From Alloalcanivorax balearicus MACL04 (GTDB lineage: Bacteria > Pseudomonadota > Gammaproteobacteria > Pseudomonadales > Alcanivoracaceae), in contig NZ_ARXS01000003.1 of NCBI RefSeq assembly GCF_025532145.1, positions 1 to 64,000 on the forward strand: a stretch of DNA of 64,000 nucleotides, in the 5' to 3' direction. The position numbers were made by a program, and so were the translations under genes. Below, in pieces: positions 16,143 through 25,752 of this stretch. The notes beneath the pieces are model-generated. The model saw only the letters and a program-made list of their open reading frames with translations, searched no databases and was not told the DNA's origin. The stretch's first letter is position 1. Every line of letters begins with the position of its first letter.

Positions 16143-18743
16143 ATGAAACGGCTGTCTTTGATCGGACTTTATGGTCTGTGTTTGCTCCTGGCCGCGTGTG
16201 GCGGTTCGGGCTCTTCGTCTTCCGGTGATCCTTCGCCTTCCCCCAATCCCGGTGGTCCGGATGAACCGGGGGAAACGGTGTGGGCGGACGGCGAGATTCA
16301 GGTGTTGTCCAACCGTGCCGATCTGATCAGTGGCGGTGACGCCCTGATCAATATCGTGGTGGATGACCCCACCTTGCTGGAAGGCGCCCGCGTCGCCGTG
16401 GGCGAGCAGGATGCCGGCGCCGGCCTCCATCGCACCGGCGATACCCTGAGCGGTTTGATTTCCGGCCTGGCGGAAGGCGGGAACACCGTCACCGTGACGC
16501 TGGCGGACGGCTCGCTGTTGCAACGCACCCTGGTCAACCACCCGATCAGCGGGCCGGTGTTCTCTGGTCCGCAAATCCAGCCCTGGACCTGTACCCATGC
16601 CGCCGCCGAGGATGCCTTTTGCAACCAGCCGGCGGAATACCGCTTCAAATATGTGCCGGCGGACCGCCTGCAAGCGCTGATCACCGGCTTCGATCCGATG
16701 AACCCGGGCCTGCCCGGTGCTTTCCAGGACTATGACCTGGATAACCCGCCGGCGGCGGACCAGATCGCCAGTGTCACCACCGACCAGGGCGTGGAGGTGC
16801 CGTTCATCGTTCGCGTGGAAACCGGCGTGATCAACCGTGACCGCTACCAGATCATGGCGCTGTACCAGCCGGATCAACCCTGGAGTGCGCTGGCACCGCA
16901 ACCGCAATGGAATGGCAAGCTGCTGATCCATCACGGTGGCAATGTGGGCGTCAGTTATGGCCCCGGCGAACCGCCCAATGGCGACATTGCCGGTACCGCG
17001 CCGGAAGGGGCGGAGATGCTGTTGGGTGACAGCATTTCCGTGGCGCTGGGGCGCGGCTTCATCACTCTGTCCACGGCTCAGGCCAACCTCGGGCACAACG
17101 TCAATCTGGTCACCGCCGCCGAATCGCTGATGATGGCCAAGGAGCGCATCGTCGAGCAGTACGGACCGCTGCGTTACACCATCGGCACGGGCTGCTCTGG
17201 CGGCGCCATCGCCCAGCAACATATCGCCAATGCCTATCCGGGTATTTATCAGGGCCTGATCGTGCAGTGCTCCTACCCGGACGTGTGGACCACCGCCAGC
17301 CAGTTCGCCGATTACAATCTGCTCAGTCGCTATTTTGGCAATCAGCTGCCGGAAAACCCCACGGACCTGCTATCGGTGATCACCTCGCTGCTGACCTCGG
17401 GGACGATTCCGGCGCTGCAGTGGTCGGCCTTCTACGGGCATTTGCCGATCAACCCGGTGGTCTCCGATCTGGCGTTCTTCCCCTCGGCGTACCCCACCCA
17501 GGATCAGTGTCCGGGGCTGGCGGACGGCGTGCCGGTGTACCATCCGGAAGATCGGCCGGACGGGCTGCGCTGCGGCCTGATCGACTATATGGTGAATCAG
17601 TTCGGTACTCGGCCGCCGTCGGTGTGGAGTGCCAACGAACAGGCGCTCGGCCGGGGATTCGCCGGTATTCCACTGGATAACGTGGGGGTGCAATACGGTC
17701 TGGAAGCGCTGCGCGACGGTACCATCACGCCACAGCAGTTTCTCACCGTGAATCGGGAGATCGGCGGCTTCGACGTGGACATTCGTCATCGACCGGAGCG
17801 TACCGTCGCCGACCCGGAAGCGCTGCGTAATGCCTACCGAACCGGCGCCATCAACACCGCCGAGCATCTTGCCAATGTGCCGATCATCGACCTGCGCGGT
17901 CCGGATCCGGGGCTGGCTCACGACGCTTACCATTCCTGGCAGATGCGCGAGCGGCTGAAACGTACCCAGGGGCATGCCGACAATCACGTGATCTGGTTCG
18001 GCGCCTTCCCGCTGGCCGGCGACACTGTCTACACCACCGAGGCGTTGCTGGTAATGGACCGCTGGTTATCCGATATCGAGGCCGATCCCGAGCCGGGGGC
18101 TGTCGAGGAAAAGGTGCTGGCGCGCAAGCCGATTCAAGCACGTGACCGTTGTCTGTCGGTGTCGTCGCTGTTGGGCGCCGATGGCCCGATCGTGCCGTTC
18201 ACCGGCAATCTGTTGTATCCGGATCCGTTGATTCCAGGGCTGGATTTGTCCCTGCTGCCACCGCCGCCGCCGGAACTGGGCGTGGTGGTGGATGCGGTCA
18301 CCGCCCAGGTGTGCGGTCTGGATCTGAGCGCGCTGGGGCTGCCGGGTATCGTCGGTGATCTGTTGTCGCCGATTACAGATATCGTGGTGGCCTTGCAGCA
18401 AACCGTGGTGCAGACCCGCTTCGGCACGCCGCGCACCGTGGCCGGTGACGACATCACCACCCTGGTCAATAAATGCCAGCTGAAACCGGTGGACCCGGCG
18501 GACTATCCGTCCGGACTGCTGTCCGGGATTCCCGATCCGGAAGCCTTCGCCGCGCAGGTGGCGGAAATTTTCCCGGATGGGGTGTGTGACTACAGCCAGC
18601 CGGGAGTGGAGCAGGTGCCCACCGAAACCTGGTTGCAGTACGGCACCGCGGAGCAGGTGATCACCGGTGGCGCGCCGCTCACTGGCGATGCCGGCGGCTC
18701 CCGTCAGGGATGGGCATCCCCGGCGTTTGGGGCGGGATTGTAG
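16143..18743 (+). CDS. DUF6351 family lipoprotein, putative hydrolase
   Basis: This 866-residue protein starts at 16143 after GGAGAATAAT. Its signal peptide ends in a lipobox (LLLAACGG) followed by a Ser/Pro/Gly-rich linker, so it is probably an outer-membrane lipoprotein. The rest matches my recollection of the DUF6351 family: an N-terminal beta-rich part, then an alpha/beta-hydrolase-like region with GTGCSGGAIAQQH near residue 350, which resembles a nucleophile elbow with Ser. A C-terminal WFGAFP segment and a Cys-containing tail follow. Members are often described as esterase or polyester-hydrolase-like, but the activity is not established. It is convergent with the glucose dehydrogenase. 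Confidence 0.72.
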   Translation: MKRLSLIGLYGLCLLLAACGGSGSSSSGDPSPSPNPGGPDEPGETVWADGEIQVLSNRADLISGGDALINIVVDDPTLLEGARVAVGEQDAGAGLHRTGDTLSGLISGLAEGGNTVTVTLADGSLLQRTLVNHPISGPVFSGPQIQPWTCTHAAAEDAFCNQPAEYRFKYVPADRLQALITGFDPMNPGLPGAFQDYDLDNPPAADQIASVTTDQGVEVPFIVRVETGVINRDRYQIMALYQPDQPWSALAPQPQWNGKLLIHHGGNVGVSYGPGEPPNGDIAGTAPEGAEMLLGDSISVALGRGFITLSTAQANLGHNVNLVTAAESLMMAKERIVEQYGPLRYTIGTGCSGGAIAQQHIANAYPGIYQGLIVQCSYPDVWTTASQFADYNLLSRYFGNQLPENPTDLLSVITSLLTSGTIPALQWSAFYGHLPINPVVSDLAFFPSAYPTQDQCPGLADGVPVYHPEDRPDGLRCGLIDYMVNQFGTRPPSVWSANEQALGRGFAGIPLDNVGVQYGLEALRDGTITPQQFLTVNREIGGFDVDIRHRPERTVADPEALRNAYRTGAINTAEHLANVPIIDLRGPDPGLAHDAYHSWQMRERLKRTQGHADNHVIWFGAFPLAGDTVYTTEALLVMDRWLSDIEADPEPGAVEEKVLARKPIQARDRCLSVSSLLGADGPIVPFTGNLLYPDPLIPGLDLSLLPPPPPELGVVVDAVTAQVCGLDLSALGLPGIVGDLLSPITDIVVALQQTVVQTRFGTPRTVAGDDITTLVNKCQLKPVDPADYPSGLLSGIPDPEAFAAQVAEIFPDGVCDYSQPGVEQVPTETWLQYGTAEQVITGGAPLTGDAGGSRQGWASPAFGAGL

Positions 18744-18750
18744 ATCCGCA

Positions 18751-18779
18751 CGGGAGAGCCCCCAGGGCGGGGGCTCCCG
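18751..18779. terminator. Shared hairpin between convergent genes
   Basis: GGGAGAGCCCCC and GGGGGCTCCC form a strong stem around a short loop between two convergent stops (18743 and 18789). No T-run is present on either side, so if it ends transcripts it is not a classical intrinsic terminator. Confidence 0.45.
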
Positions 18780-18788
18780 ATCCCGGGG

Positions 18789-21227
18789 TCAGTCGGCTTC
18801 CGGCAGGGCGTAGGTGATGACGTAGTCGCCACTCGGTGTTTCCATGAAATGGTGGCCGGTGGCGACGATCATCAGGTATTGACGCCCGTCCGCTTCGTAC
18901 ACCAAAGGCGTGGCCTGGCCGCCGGCAGGCAGGGCATCCTGCCAGATGGTTTCACCAGTGGTGATGTCGATGGCACGGATCAGATCGTCGGTGGCGGCGG
19001 CAATGAAGATCAGACCGCCGGCGGTGACCACCGGACCCCCGTTGTTGGGCGTACCGATGGTGAACGGCAAACCGCTGCGAATGCCCCAGGGCCCGTTGGC
19101 GCGGGCGGTGCCGAACGGGCGGTCCCACAAGGTTTCGCCAGTGGTCACGTCGATGGCGCGGATACCGCCGTAGGGCGGCTGTTTGCACAACAGTCCGGTC
19201 CACGGCACACGCCAGCCCGCGTTCACGTCAATGGCATAGGGTGTGCCCGCTTGCGGGTCGCCGGCGCCCTCGGCGTCGCCATGATCCTTGGCGTCACCCT
19301 CGCCGCGCGGCAGCCAGCCGTATTGATTGGCCAGTTCCCGCGGCACCAGCCGATTGTAGTTGGGGGTGATGTTGTAGTTGGCGATCATCACGCCACGGGA
19401 CGGGTCCAGCGCCACGCTGCCCCAGTCGGAGCCGCCGTTGTAGCCGGTGAACTCGATCCATGGCCGGTCCGCGTTGGGTGGCGTGTACATGCCCCGGTAG
19501 TCGGCTTTGTGGAACTGCACCCGGCAATACATCTGGTCGAACGGCGTCATGCCCCACATGTCATGCACGGTGAGGTCGGGCTGTTTCAGGCTGTGCCAGG
19601 TGGAGAAAGGCTGAGTCGCGCTGCGTTGCTCCGGTTCGGCGCCGCCCTGGGGCACCGGTCTTTCCTCGATGCCGGTGAGCGCTTCGCCGGTGCGCCGGTC
19701 GAACACATAGAACTCGCCTTGCTTGGTCGGCAGCAGAATCGCCGGCACCGGTCCCTTGCTGGTGGGGAAATCCAGCAACGAGGGTTGTGAACCCAGGTCG
19801 TAATCCCAGACGTCCTTGTGTGCGACCTGAAAGTGCCAGACCGGTTTGCCGGTGCTGGCGTCCAGCGCCACCAGCGACGCCGCCCATTTGTTTTCCGCTT
19901 CGCTGCGCGGTGTGCTCCAGTAATCGGCGGCGGAGTTGGCCATCGGCAGGTACACCATACCCAGAGCGTTGTCGCCCACCGCGGTGGTCCACATATTCGG
20001 CGAGCCACGGGTGTAGATCCGGTCGCCGCTGAGTGGCTCGCTTTGCTCTGGCCGGCCGGCGTCCCAGGCCCATTTCAATTCGCCGGTGAGGGCGTCGAAC
20101 CCCTTGATCACGCCGGACGGCGCATCCCGTTTCTGGCCATCCAATACCTGATGCCCGGTGATCACCACATCCCGTACGATCACCGGCGCTGAATTGATCG
20201 AGACATAGCCGGGCGGGGTGTCGCCCATGTTTTTCTTGATATCCACCTGGCCGCCGTCGCCGAAGTCCTGACAGGGTTCGCCGGTGGCGGCGTCCACGGC
20301 GACGATGCGACCGTCCAGGGTGCCGGAAAAAATACGGCGGGCGCAGGCCGGGCCGTTGCCGTCTCCGCTGCTGCCAGGCAGTGTCGCCAGACGCTCTTCC
20401 GGTACCTGATAGTAGGTCACCCCGCGGCAGGCGGCGGTATAGGGAATGGCGTCCTCGGATACTTCGGGGTCATAGCGCCAGTTTTCCCCGCCATCGGCGG
20501 CGTTCAGCGAAATAATGATGTTGCGGGAGGTACACAGAAACACGTCGTCGCCAACTTTGAGCGGCGTGGTCTCCGCGCCCCAGCGGCGGTCCAGCAGATC
20601 GCCGGTACGGTAGACCCAGGCCCTTTCCAGGCTGGCGACGTTGTCGGCGGTGATCTGATCCAGCGATGAGTAGCGTTGCGCGCTATGGCCACCGCCGTAG
20701 GCGGGCCAGTCGCCGGGGTGCGGGTTGTCCGCCGGTTGCGCGTCACCCACCGTGGTGGCCAGTCGGGCGCTGTCCGGTCCGGGGACCGGGTTGGGATTGG
20801 CCGCGCCGAACGGTAGGAACGCCAGCCCGAGGCCGACCACCATCAGCACCACCAGCGCCCCCGCGACAGAATAAGAGGCACCAGGGGCAAAGCCGTTACG
20901 CAATCTGGGAGCGGCCACCGCCACCGCCACACCGAGCCCGATCACCACGTCCATGCGCGGAATCCAGCCCCAATAGTTGCCGCCGGCTTCCCACAGCGTC
21001 CACAGCAGGGTGCCAATGAACACCAGAACGTAAATGCCGACGCCGGCCCGGCGCCCGGTGATCAGCAACAAACCGGAAACGATCATGGCGAGGCCGGCCA
21101 GCAGGTAATACCAGGTGCCACCCACCGACACCAGCCAACCGCCCTCGATGGCGAAGGCAACACCGAACAGGGCGACGACGGCGCCGATCAGGAAGAGCAG
21201 GACATCGCGGGAACGTGAGGCGGCCAT
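18789..21227 (-). CDS. gcd: Membrane-bound PQQ-dependent glucose dehydrogenase
   Basis: The product is 812 residues (E. coli Gcd is close to 800), with GAAGGAG before the ATG. The first 150 residues contain five hydrophobic segments that anchor the enzyme in the inner membrane. The remainder is a periplasmic beta-propeller with the quinoprotein repeats and motifs (DWPAYGGGHSAQRYSSLDQI, GDRIYTRGSPNMWTT, TPNNGGPVVTAGGLIFIAAATD). It oxidises aldose sugars to lactones and passes electrons to ubiquinone. No PQQ synthesis genes are in the window. Substrate may differ from glucose, since the family also includes quinate/shikimate and polyol dehydrogenases. Confidence 0.9.
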   Translation of the reverse strand: MAASRSRDVLLFLIGAVVALFGVAFAIEGGWLVSVGGTWYYLLAGLAMIVSGLLLITGRRAGVGIYVLVFIGTLLWTLWEAGGNYWGWIPRMDVVIGLGVAVAVAAPRLRNGFAPGASYSVAGALVVLMVVGLGLAFLPFGAANPNPVPGPDSARLATTVGDAQPADNPHPGDWPAYGGGHSAQRYSSLDQITADNVASLERAWVYRTGDLLDRRWGAETTPLKVGDDVFLCTSRNIIISLNAADGGENWRYDPEVSEDAIPYTAACRGVTYYQVPEERLATLPGSSGDGNGPACARRIFSGTLDGRIVAVDAATGEPCQDFGDGGQVDIKKNMGDTPPGYVSINSAPVIVRDVVITGHQVLDGQKRDAPSGVIKGFDALTGELKWAWDAGRPEQSEPLSGDRIYTRGSPNMWTTAVGDNALGMVYLPMANSAADYWSTPRSEAENKWAASLVALDASTGKPVWHFQVAHKDVWDYDLGSQPSLLDFPTSKGPVPAILLPTKQGEFYVFDRRTGEALTGIEERPVPQGGAEPEQRSATQPFSTWHSLKQPDLTVHDMWGMTPFDQMYCRVQFHKADYRGMYTPPNADRPWIEFTGYNGGSDWGSVALDPSRGVMIANYNITPNYNRLVPRELANQYGWLPRGEGDAKDHGDAEGAGDPQAGTPYAIDVNAGWRVPWTGLLCKQPPYGGIRAIDVTTGETLWDRPFGTARANGPWGIRSGLPFTIGTPNNGGPVVTAGGLIFIAAATDDLIRAIDITTGETIWQDALPAGGQATPLVYEADGRQYLMIVATGHHFMETPSGDYVITYALPEAD

Positions 21228-21392
21228 GGAGAACTCCTTCTCTGCTTATTGTGAGGGAACATCCGTGCACCCCACGGTAACGCAGCGAAGCAGGCCCTCG
21301 CCCATTTTGTGGGCCGGGTTCCGCAGATTTTACCAAACTTTAGAATTGCACCCGCCGGAAGGTCCGGCGGGCGGGAGCGATTTGCTGTCGGC

Positions 21393-23195
21393 TTAGCGGT
21401 AGTCGTCGAAGCCCGGATCGTCGCGGAAGGTCAGTGCCTGATCCCAGCCGGGCAGACGAATGGACTGGTCGGTGATGCTCAGATCGTCGCCACTGAGGAC
21501 GCCGTCGTTGAAGTAGTAATCCGGCGCGGTTTCGCCGGCCAGGGCACGTCGTTCGTAGTCGGCGGCGGCTTCGCGGGTGTCGGCCACCCGGTCCCGCCAA
21601 CTGTCCAGCGTGCTCTGGCCATGGCGGCGGCGCAGCAGGTCCAGGGTGGCGTCCGGGGACAGCATCACCGCGGTGGCGTTGTTGCCGCCGAACCCTTTCG
21701 AGTTGAGCAGCGCCGCCGAGGGCCGCAGCTCCCGGTGCTCGCGGGAGAACGACAGATTGCTGTCATGCAGATCGGCGGCGAAATGATCCACCGTGGCGAT
21801 TCCCGGCAGTAATCCATCCTGGAAAGTCCCCGCCGCGGAAGCCAGTTGATCACCGCCAGCGCTGCCCAGGGAATGGCCCACATAGGCTTTGATCGCGGCC
21901 ACCGGCCAGTCGCGGATATCGAAGGCCTTGGCCACTTCGTTGAGGACGTGGGATTCGGTGACCCTGTTCTGCGGCGTGCCGGTGCCATGGGCGTGCACCA
22001 CACTGTTGTTGCGCAGGGTGTCCTCGCCCAGTAACTGACGTACCAGGGAAGCGGCGCGGCCGAGGGTCAGGTAATTACCGATGCCCGGCGAGGAAATGGA
22101 TTTCTTGGCGCCATCGGCGTGGACGAAGACGTCCGGTACCGACCCCAGAATGTCCGCGCCCAACTCCAGCGCCAGACTGTCGTCCATCACCACCGCGAAC
22201 TGGGCGGACTCCGCCATGGTGAAACCGCAGTTGTCCGAGAACGGCCGGCAGGCACGGCGCAGGTCAGCCTGTTTGGCGCCGTCCAGGGCCGCCAGGGCTT
22301 CATCCTCGGCCAGGGCGCCCATGGCACGGTAGCCTTCCAGCACTTCCGGCACCAGTGGGGCTTCGCTGGTGCCCACCACCACCAGCCGGGCGCGGCCGTT
22401 GCGGATCGCGTGCACGGCTCTTTCCAGGTTGTAGAGGAAAGTGGCACAGGCGCCGAGCATGCCACCGGTACCACCGGGGCTGCGCAGCACATAGGCGTTG
22501 ATGAAATCGGCGGTCATCTCGCCGAGGCCCAGTGGACATTGTTTGGAGGTGGTGCGCTGGCCCAGTGACGGGGCGCGCATCATGCCGCCGAGACCATGGT
22601 CGTCGAGTTGCGCCATGGCATTGGAGGCGAACACCGCGACCTCGTCCGGTGCCAGCCGGCCACGCAACTGATCCCACGGGATACCGAGCATGCCAAAGGC
22701 GTCACTGACACCGTAAATGGCCATCTGCAGGGCACGGGGATGATTGCGTGAGGCGTACAGAGTGGCGGGATCGAAACCGCTCGGCAACTGGCCGGCGGCG
22801 CTGACCCGCCGGGCGATGGCCGCCGGTGCGCGCAGTTCGGCCCCGGCGGGCACGGTGACCCGGCTGCGATGCCGGTTCAGCTCGGTGACCTGCCAGCCTT
22901 CCGGCAAGGGATGGGGCAGATCCAGATTGCGCATCTCCAGAGTCACCGGCGCATCGCTATGGCCGTTGCTCGCCATGGTGATACGCACCGCTTCCGGCAA
23001 TTCACGGATCAAAGTGGCGTTCAGCAGTTGCTGGCGGTCGGTCAGGCCGGTGAGCGCGGACAGACTGTCCAGGGTCTGTTGTTGTCGGTGGGCATCCAGC
23101 GCTTCGAACACCATGCGGCGGAAGCCGTGGTGCATGGAGGTGCGGCCGGCGGCGTTGATGCCGCCCACGGCGGTAATGACGGGCAGGGCGGACAT
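21393..23195 (-). CDS. fabY: FabY-type beta-ketoacyl-ACP synthase
   Basis: This 600-residue protein is longer than FabB/FabF (~410 aa) and resembles Pseudomonas FabY, which starts fatty acid synthesis by condensing acetyl-CoA with malonyl-ACP. The N-terminus reads PVITAVGGINAAGR...HHGFRRMV. Catalytic residues are visible: Cys250 in GACATFL, His in VHAHGTGTPQN (about 395) and His in VGHSLGSAGG (about 438). C-terminal text NSKGFGGNNAT is the glycine-rich loop of the fold. The gene is monocistronic. In Pseudomonas FabY takes the place of FabH, so fabH may be absent or divergent in this organism. Confidence 0.85.
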   Translation of the reverse strand: MSALPVITAVGGINAAGRTSMHHGFRRMVFEALDAHRQQQTLDSLSALTGLTDRQQLLNATLIRELPEAVRITMASNGHSDAPVTLEMRNLDLPHPLPEGWQVTELNRHRSRVTVPAGAELRAPAAIARRVSAAGQLPSGFDPATLYASRNHPRALQMAIYGVSDAFGMLGIPWDQLRGRLAPDEVAVFASNAMAQLDDHGLGGMMRAPSLGQRTTSKQCPLGLGEMTADFINAYVLRSPGGTGGMLGACATFLYNLERAVHAIRNGRARLVVVGTSEAPLVPEVLEGYRAMGALAEDEALAALDGAKQADLRRACRPFSDNCGFTMAESAQFAVVMDDSLALELGADILGSVPDVFVHADGAKKSISSPGIGNYLTLGRAASLVRQLLGEDTLRNNSVVHAHGTGTPQNRVTESHVLNEVAKAFDIRDWPVAAIKAYVGHSLGSAGGDQLASAAGTFQDGLLPGIATVDHFAADLHDSNLSFSREHRELRPSAALLNSKGFGGNNATAVMLSPDATLDLLRRRHGQSTLDSWRDRVADTREAAADYERRALAGETAPDYYFNDGVLSGDDLSITDQSIRLPGWDQALTFRDDPGFDDYR

Positions 23196-23332
23196 GGTAC
23201 TCCCTAGACTATGACTAATCGGTCGATTCTAGGGCCCAGGATAGCGCCTGTGTAATGGATACCCTCGGACGGAGTTGCAACGGGATATTACCGCTGGCAC
23301 GTCTGCACGCTGATCACCTTCTCATCAAGGGC

Positions 23333-23428
23333 GCTACGAAGCCGCTGTGGGAGCTTGCCTGCAAGCGAATTATGCACCGACCCCAAAAGATTCGCTTGCA
23401 GGCAAGCTCCCACAGCGGCTCCGTGGCC
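23333..23428. repeat. REP-like palindrome with perfect 31-bp arm core
   Basis: The arms 23340-23370 and 23390-23420 are exact reverse complements, extended outward with two mismatches to 23333 and 23428. The sequence is the same family as 14345-14457. A further partial TGTGGGGAGCTGCCTG unit follows. It occupies the gap between fabY and the thiolase, which are both on the minus strand, and could end or process the thiolase transcript. Confidence 0.9.
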
Positions 23429-23461
23429 CGGTCTGTGGGGAGCTGCCTGACTCGGCGTTTT

Positions 23462-24643
23462 TTACAGCAGCTCGACGGCCACCGCGGTGGCTTCGCCGCC
23501 GCCGATACACAGGCTGGCCACGCCGCGTTTGCCGCCGGTGCGTTTGAGTGCATGAATCAGCGTCAGGATGATGCGCGAGCCGGTGGAACCGATCGGGTGG
23601 CCCAGGGCGCAGGCGCCGCCGTGGATGTTCAGTTTGTCGTGGGGGATGCCCAGATCGATCATCGGCAGCATCGCCACCATGGCGAAGGCTTCGTTGATCT
23701 CGAACAGATCCACGTCCGCCACGCTCCAGCCCACCTTTTTCAGCAGTTTCTCGGTGGCGCCGATGGGGGCCACGGTGAACTCGCTGGGGTGACGGCTGTT
23801 GGTGGCATGGCCGAGAATGCGCGCCAGCGGTCGCAGGCCGCGCTCGGCGGCGACGGATTCCCGTGCCAGCACCAGCGCGGAAGCGCCGTCGGAAATGGAA
23901 CTGGCGTTGGCGGCGGTGACGGTGCCGTCCTTCTTGAACGCCGGTTTCAGATTCGGGATCTTGTCGATATTGGCGTTGCCCGGCTGCTCGTCGGTATCCA
24001 CCACGGTTTCGCCCTTACGGGTGGTCACGGTGACCGGCACGATCTCTTCCTTGAACCAGCCCTGCTGGATGGCGGTTTGGGCGCGTTTCAGCGATTCGAT
24101 GGCGAAAGCGTCCATCTGCTCGCGGGTGATGCCACGCTGGTCCGCCACTTCCTGTGCAAAAGAGCCCATCAGACGGCCGGTCTCGGCGTCTTCCAGACCG
24201 TCCAGGAACATATGGTCATAGACTTGGCCATGGCCCATGCGCAGGCCGGCGCGGGCCTTGTCCAGCACGTAGGGGGCGTTGGTCATGGATTCCATGCCGC
24301 CGGTGACGACGATGTCATGGCTGCCCGCCTTGATCATGTCGTGACCGAACATGGTGGCGCGCATGCCGGACCCGCACAGTTTGTTGACGGTGGTGGCGCC
24401 GGTACTGTCCGGCAGACCGGCCTGGCGCATGGCCTGGCGCGCCGGGCCCTGCTTGAGACCAGCCGGCAGCACACAGCCCATCACGACGTCTTCAATATCG
24501 GTGACCTTGAGGCCGGCGCGGGCCACCGCCTCGCGGATGGTGGTGGCGCCCAGGGTCGGCGCGGTCACCGGCGCCAGGCTGCCTTGGAAACCGCCCATGG
24601 GAGTACGGGCGCCGTTAACGATGACAACGGAATCTTCAGACAT
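23462..24643 (-). CDS. Thiolase (acetyl-CoA C-acyltransferase)
   Basis: I start at 24643 (MSEDSVVIVNGARTPMG), with GAGGAAAG upstream, giving 393 residues, the standard thiolase length. Catalytic Cys90 is in NKLCGSGMRA, the catalytic His in GGACALGHPIG, and the second Cys in SLCIGGGEATA at the C-terminus. FEINEAFA is the conserved NEAF block. It either degrades 3-ketoacyl-CoA (beta-oxidation) or condenses acetyl-CoA. Without a neighbouring fadB it is more likely an AtoB/PhaA-like or stand-alone degradative thiolase. The 292-bp gap to sodB holds divergent promoters and no gene. Confidence 0.93.
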   Translation of the reverse strand: MSEDSVVIVNGARTPMGGFQGSLAPVTAPTLGATTIREAVARAGLKVTDIEDVVMGCVLPAGLKQGPARQAMRQAGLPDSTGATTVNKLCGSGMRATMFGHDMIKAGSHDIVVTGGMESMTNAPYVLDKARAGLRMGHGQVYDHMFLDGLEDAETGRLMGSFAQEVADQRGITREQMDAFAIESLKRAQTAIQQGWFKEEIVPVTVTTRKGETVVDTDEQPGNANIDKIPNLKPAFKKDGTVTAANASSISDGASALVLARESVAAERGLRPLARILGHATNSRHPSEFTVAPIGATEKLLKKVGWSVADVDLFEINEAFAMVAMLPMIDLGIPHDKLNIHGGACALGHPIGSTGSRIILTLIHALKRTGGKRGVASLCIGGGEATAVAVELL

Positions 24644-24808
24644 GGTCTTTCCTCGATCATGAGAGCCGTCCACCGGTCCATGGAGGGCGGCCGGGATGTA
24701 AAAACCGGCATTATTGTACTTGAGATGGGCCGAATCGTCCCCAGATGTCAGAGACACTGATGCGGATGACACAGCCGCAGCCAATCGACACGATAGTGCC
24801 GGTCTATG

Positions 24809-24837
24809 TGGTTCCCCGAAAAGCCGCTTGCTATGAT
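24809..24837 (+). promoter_or_regulatory. Possible sodB promoter
   Basis: TATGAT at 24832-24837 fits a sigma-70 -10 box. A weak -35 (TGGTTC) lies 17 bp upstream. It is about 100 bp before the sodB start codon, leaving a leader of about 90 nt. No clear regulator site was recognised. Confidence 0.35.
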
Positions 24838-24935
24838 GCTCCGGGCCACGGGTGGGAGCGCAACTTCCGCCTGCGGGTGGCTGCGATCATCCGCTTCAAT
24901 GGCAACACGTCAGATAACAGTCAGGGGAAATGACT

Positions 24936-25523
24936 ATGGCTTTTGAACTTCCGCCGCTTCCGTACGAGAAGAACGCCCTGGAACCGCACATCTCCCAGGA
25001 AACCCTCGAATATCATCACGGCAAGCACCACAACGCCTACGTCACCAAGCTCAACGAGTTGACCAAAGGCACGGACGACGAGAACAAGTCCCTGGAGGAG
25101 ATCATCCAGTCCGCCAAAGGGGGATTGTTCAACCAGGCGGCGCAGGTATGGAACCATACCTTCTATTGGAACAGCCTGAGCCCCAACGGCGGTGGCGCAC
25201 CCACCGGTGATCTGGCCGATGCGATCAACAAAGCCTTTGGTTCCTTCGACAAGTTCAAGGAAGAGTTCAACGCCAAAGCGGTCGGCAACTTCGGCTCCGG
25301 CTGGACCTGGCTGGTGAAAAACAGCGACGGCAGCCTGGAAATCGTCAACACCGACGACGCCGACACCCCGATCGCCCACGGCAAGGGCCAGACTCCGTTG
25401 CTGACCGTGGACGTGTGGGAGCATGCTTACTACATCGATTACCGCAACGCCCGTCCCAAGTATCTGGAAACCATCTGGAGCCTGATCAACTGGGACTTCG
25501 CCGCGAAAAACTTCGCCGGCTGA
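24936..25523 (+). CDS. sodB: Iron superoxide dismutase
   Basis: The product is 195 residues from the ATG at 24936, which sits eight bases after AGGGG; the ATG six bases earlier is too close to that site. Metal ligands are H27, H74, D159 and H163 (YHHGKHHNAYV, WNHTFYWNS, DVWEHAYY). AAQVWNHTF with Gln70 is the Fe-type signature rather than the Mn-type. It dismutates superoxide in the cytoplasm. The gene is transcribed alone. Confidence 0.96.
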   Translation: MAFELPPLPYEKNALEPHISQETLEYHHGKHHNAYVTKLNELTKGTDDENKSLEEIIQSAKGGLFNQAAQVWNHTFYWNSLSPNGGGAPTGDLADAINKAFGSFDKFKEEFNAKAVGNFGSGWTWLVKNSDGSLEIVNTDDADTPIAHGKGQTPLLTVDVWEHAYYIDYRNARPKYLETIWSLINWDFAAKNFAG

Positions 25524-25752
25524 TTCGGCCCTGCCGGCGGCGCCGTAACGCGCCGCTCAAGGCTTACCGCGCCGCCAGACGAGGCCTTTCGGTCACGTCG
25601 TGGCGGCGGACGGTATCTCCTCTCCCACCGGCCGTGACGCGATGCCGGACAAGATTCCCCCGACACGGTAATATGGATGCCTTGAACGGCGGCCGTTTCC
25701 GCCTGTCTGACAGATTCCCGTTCACTTTACTGGTACCACTTCAGGATGCCCT

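Noticed and set aside
22119-24760. Long plus-strand open frames opposite fabY and the thiolase
   Set aside because: Their translated text is low-complexity and has no motif, while the minus-strand genes show intact catalytic residues.
24745-24933. A 62-codon plus-strand frame before sodB
   Set aside because: It has no ribosome site and spans the probable sodB promoter and leader, so it is unlikely to be translated.
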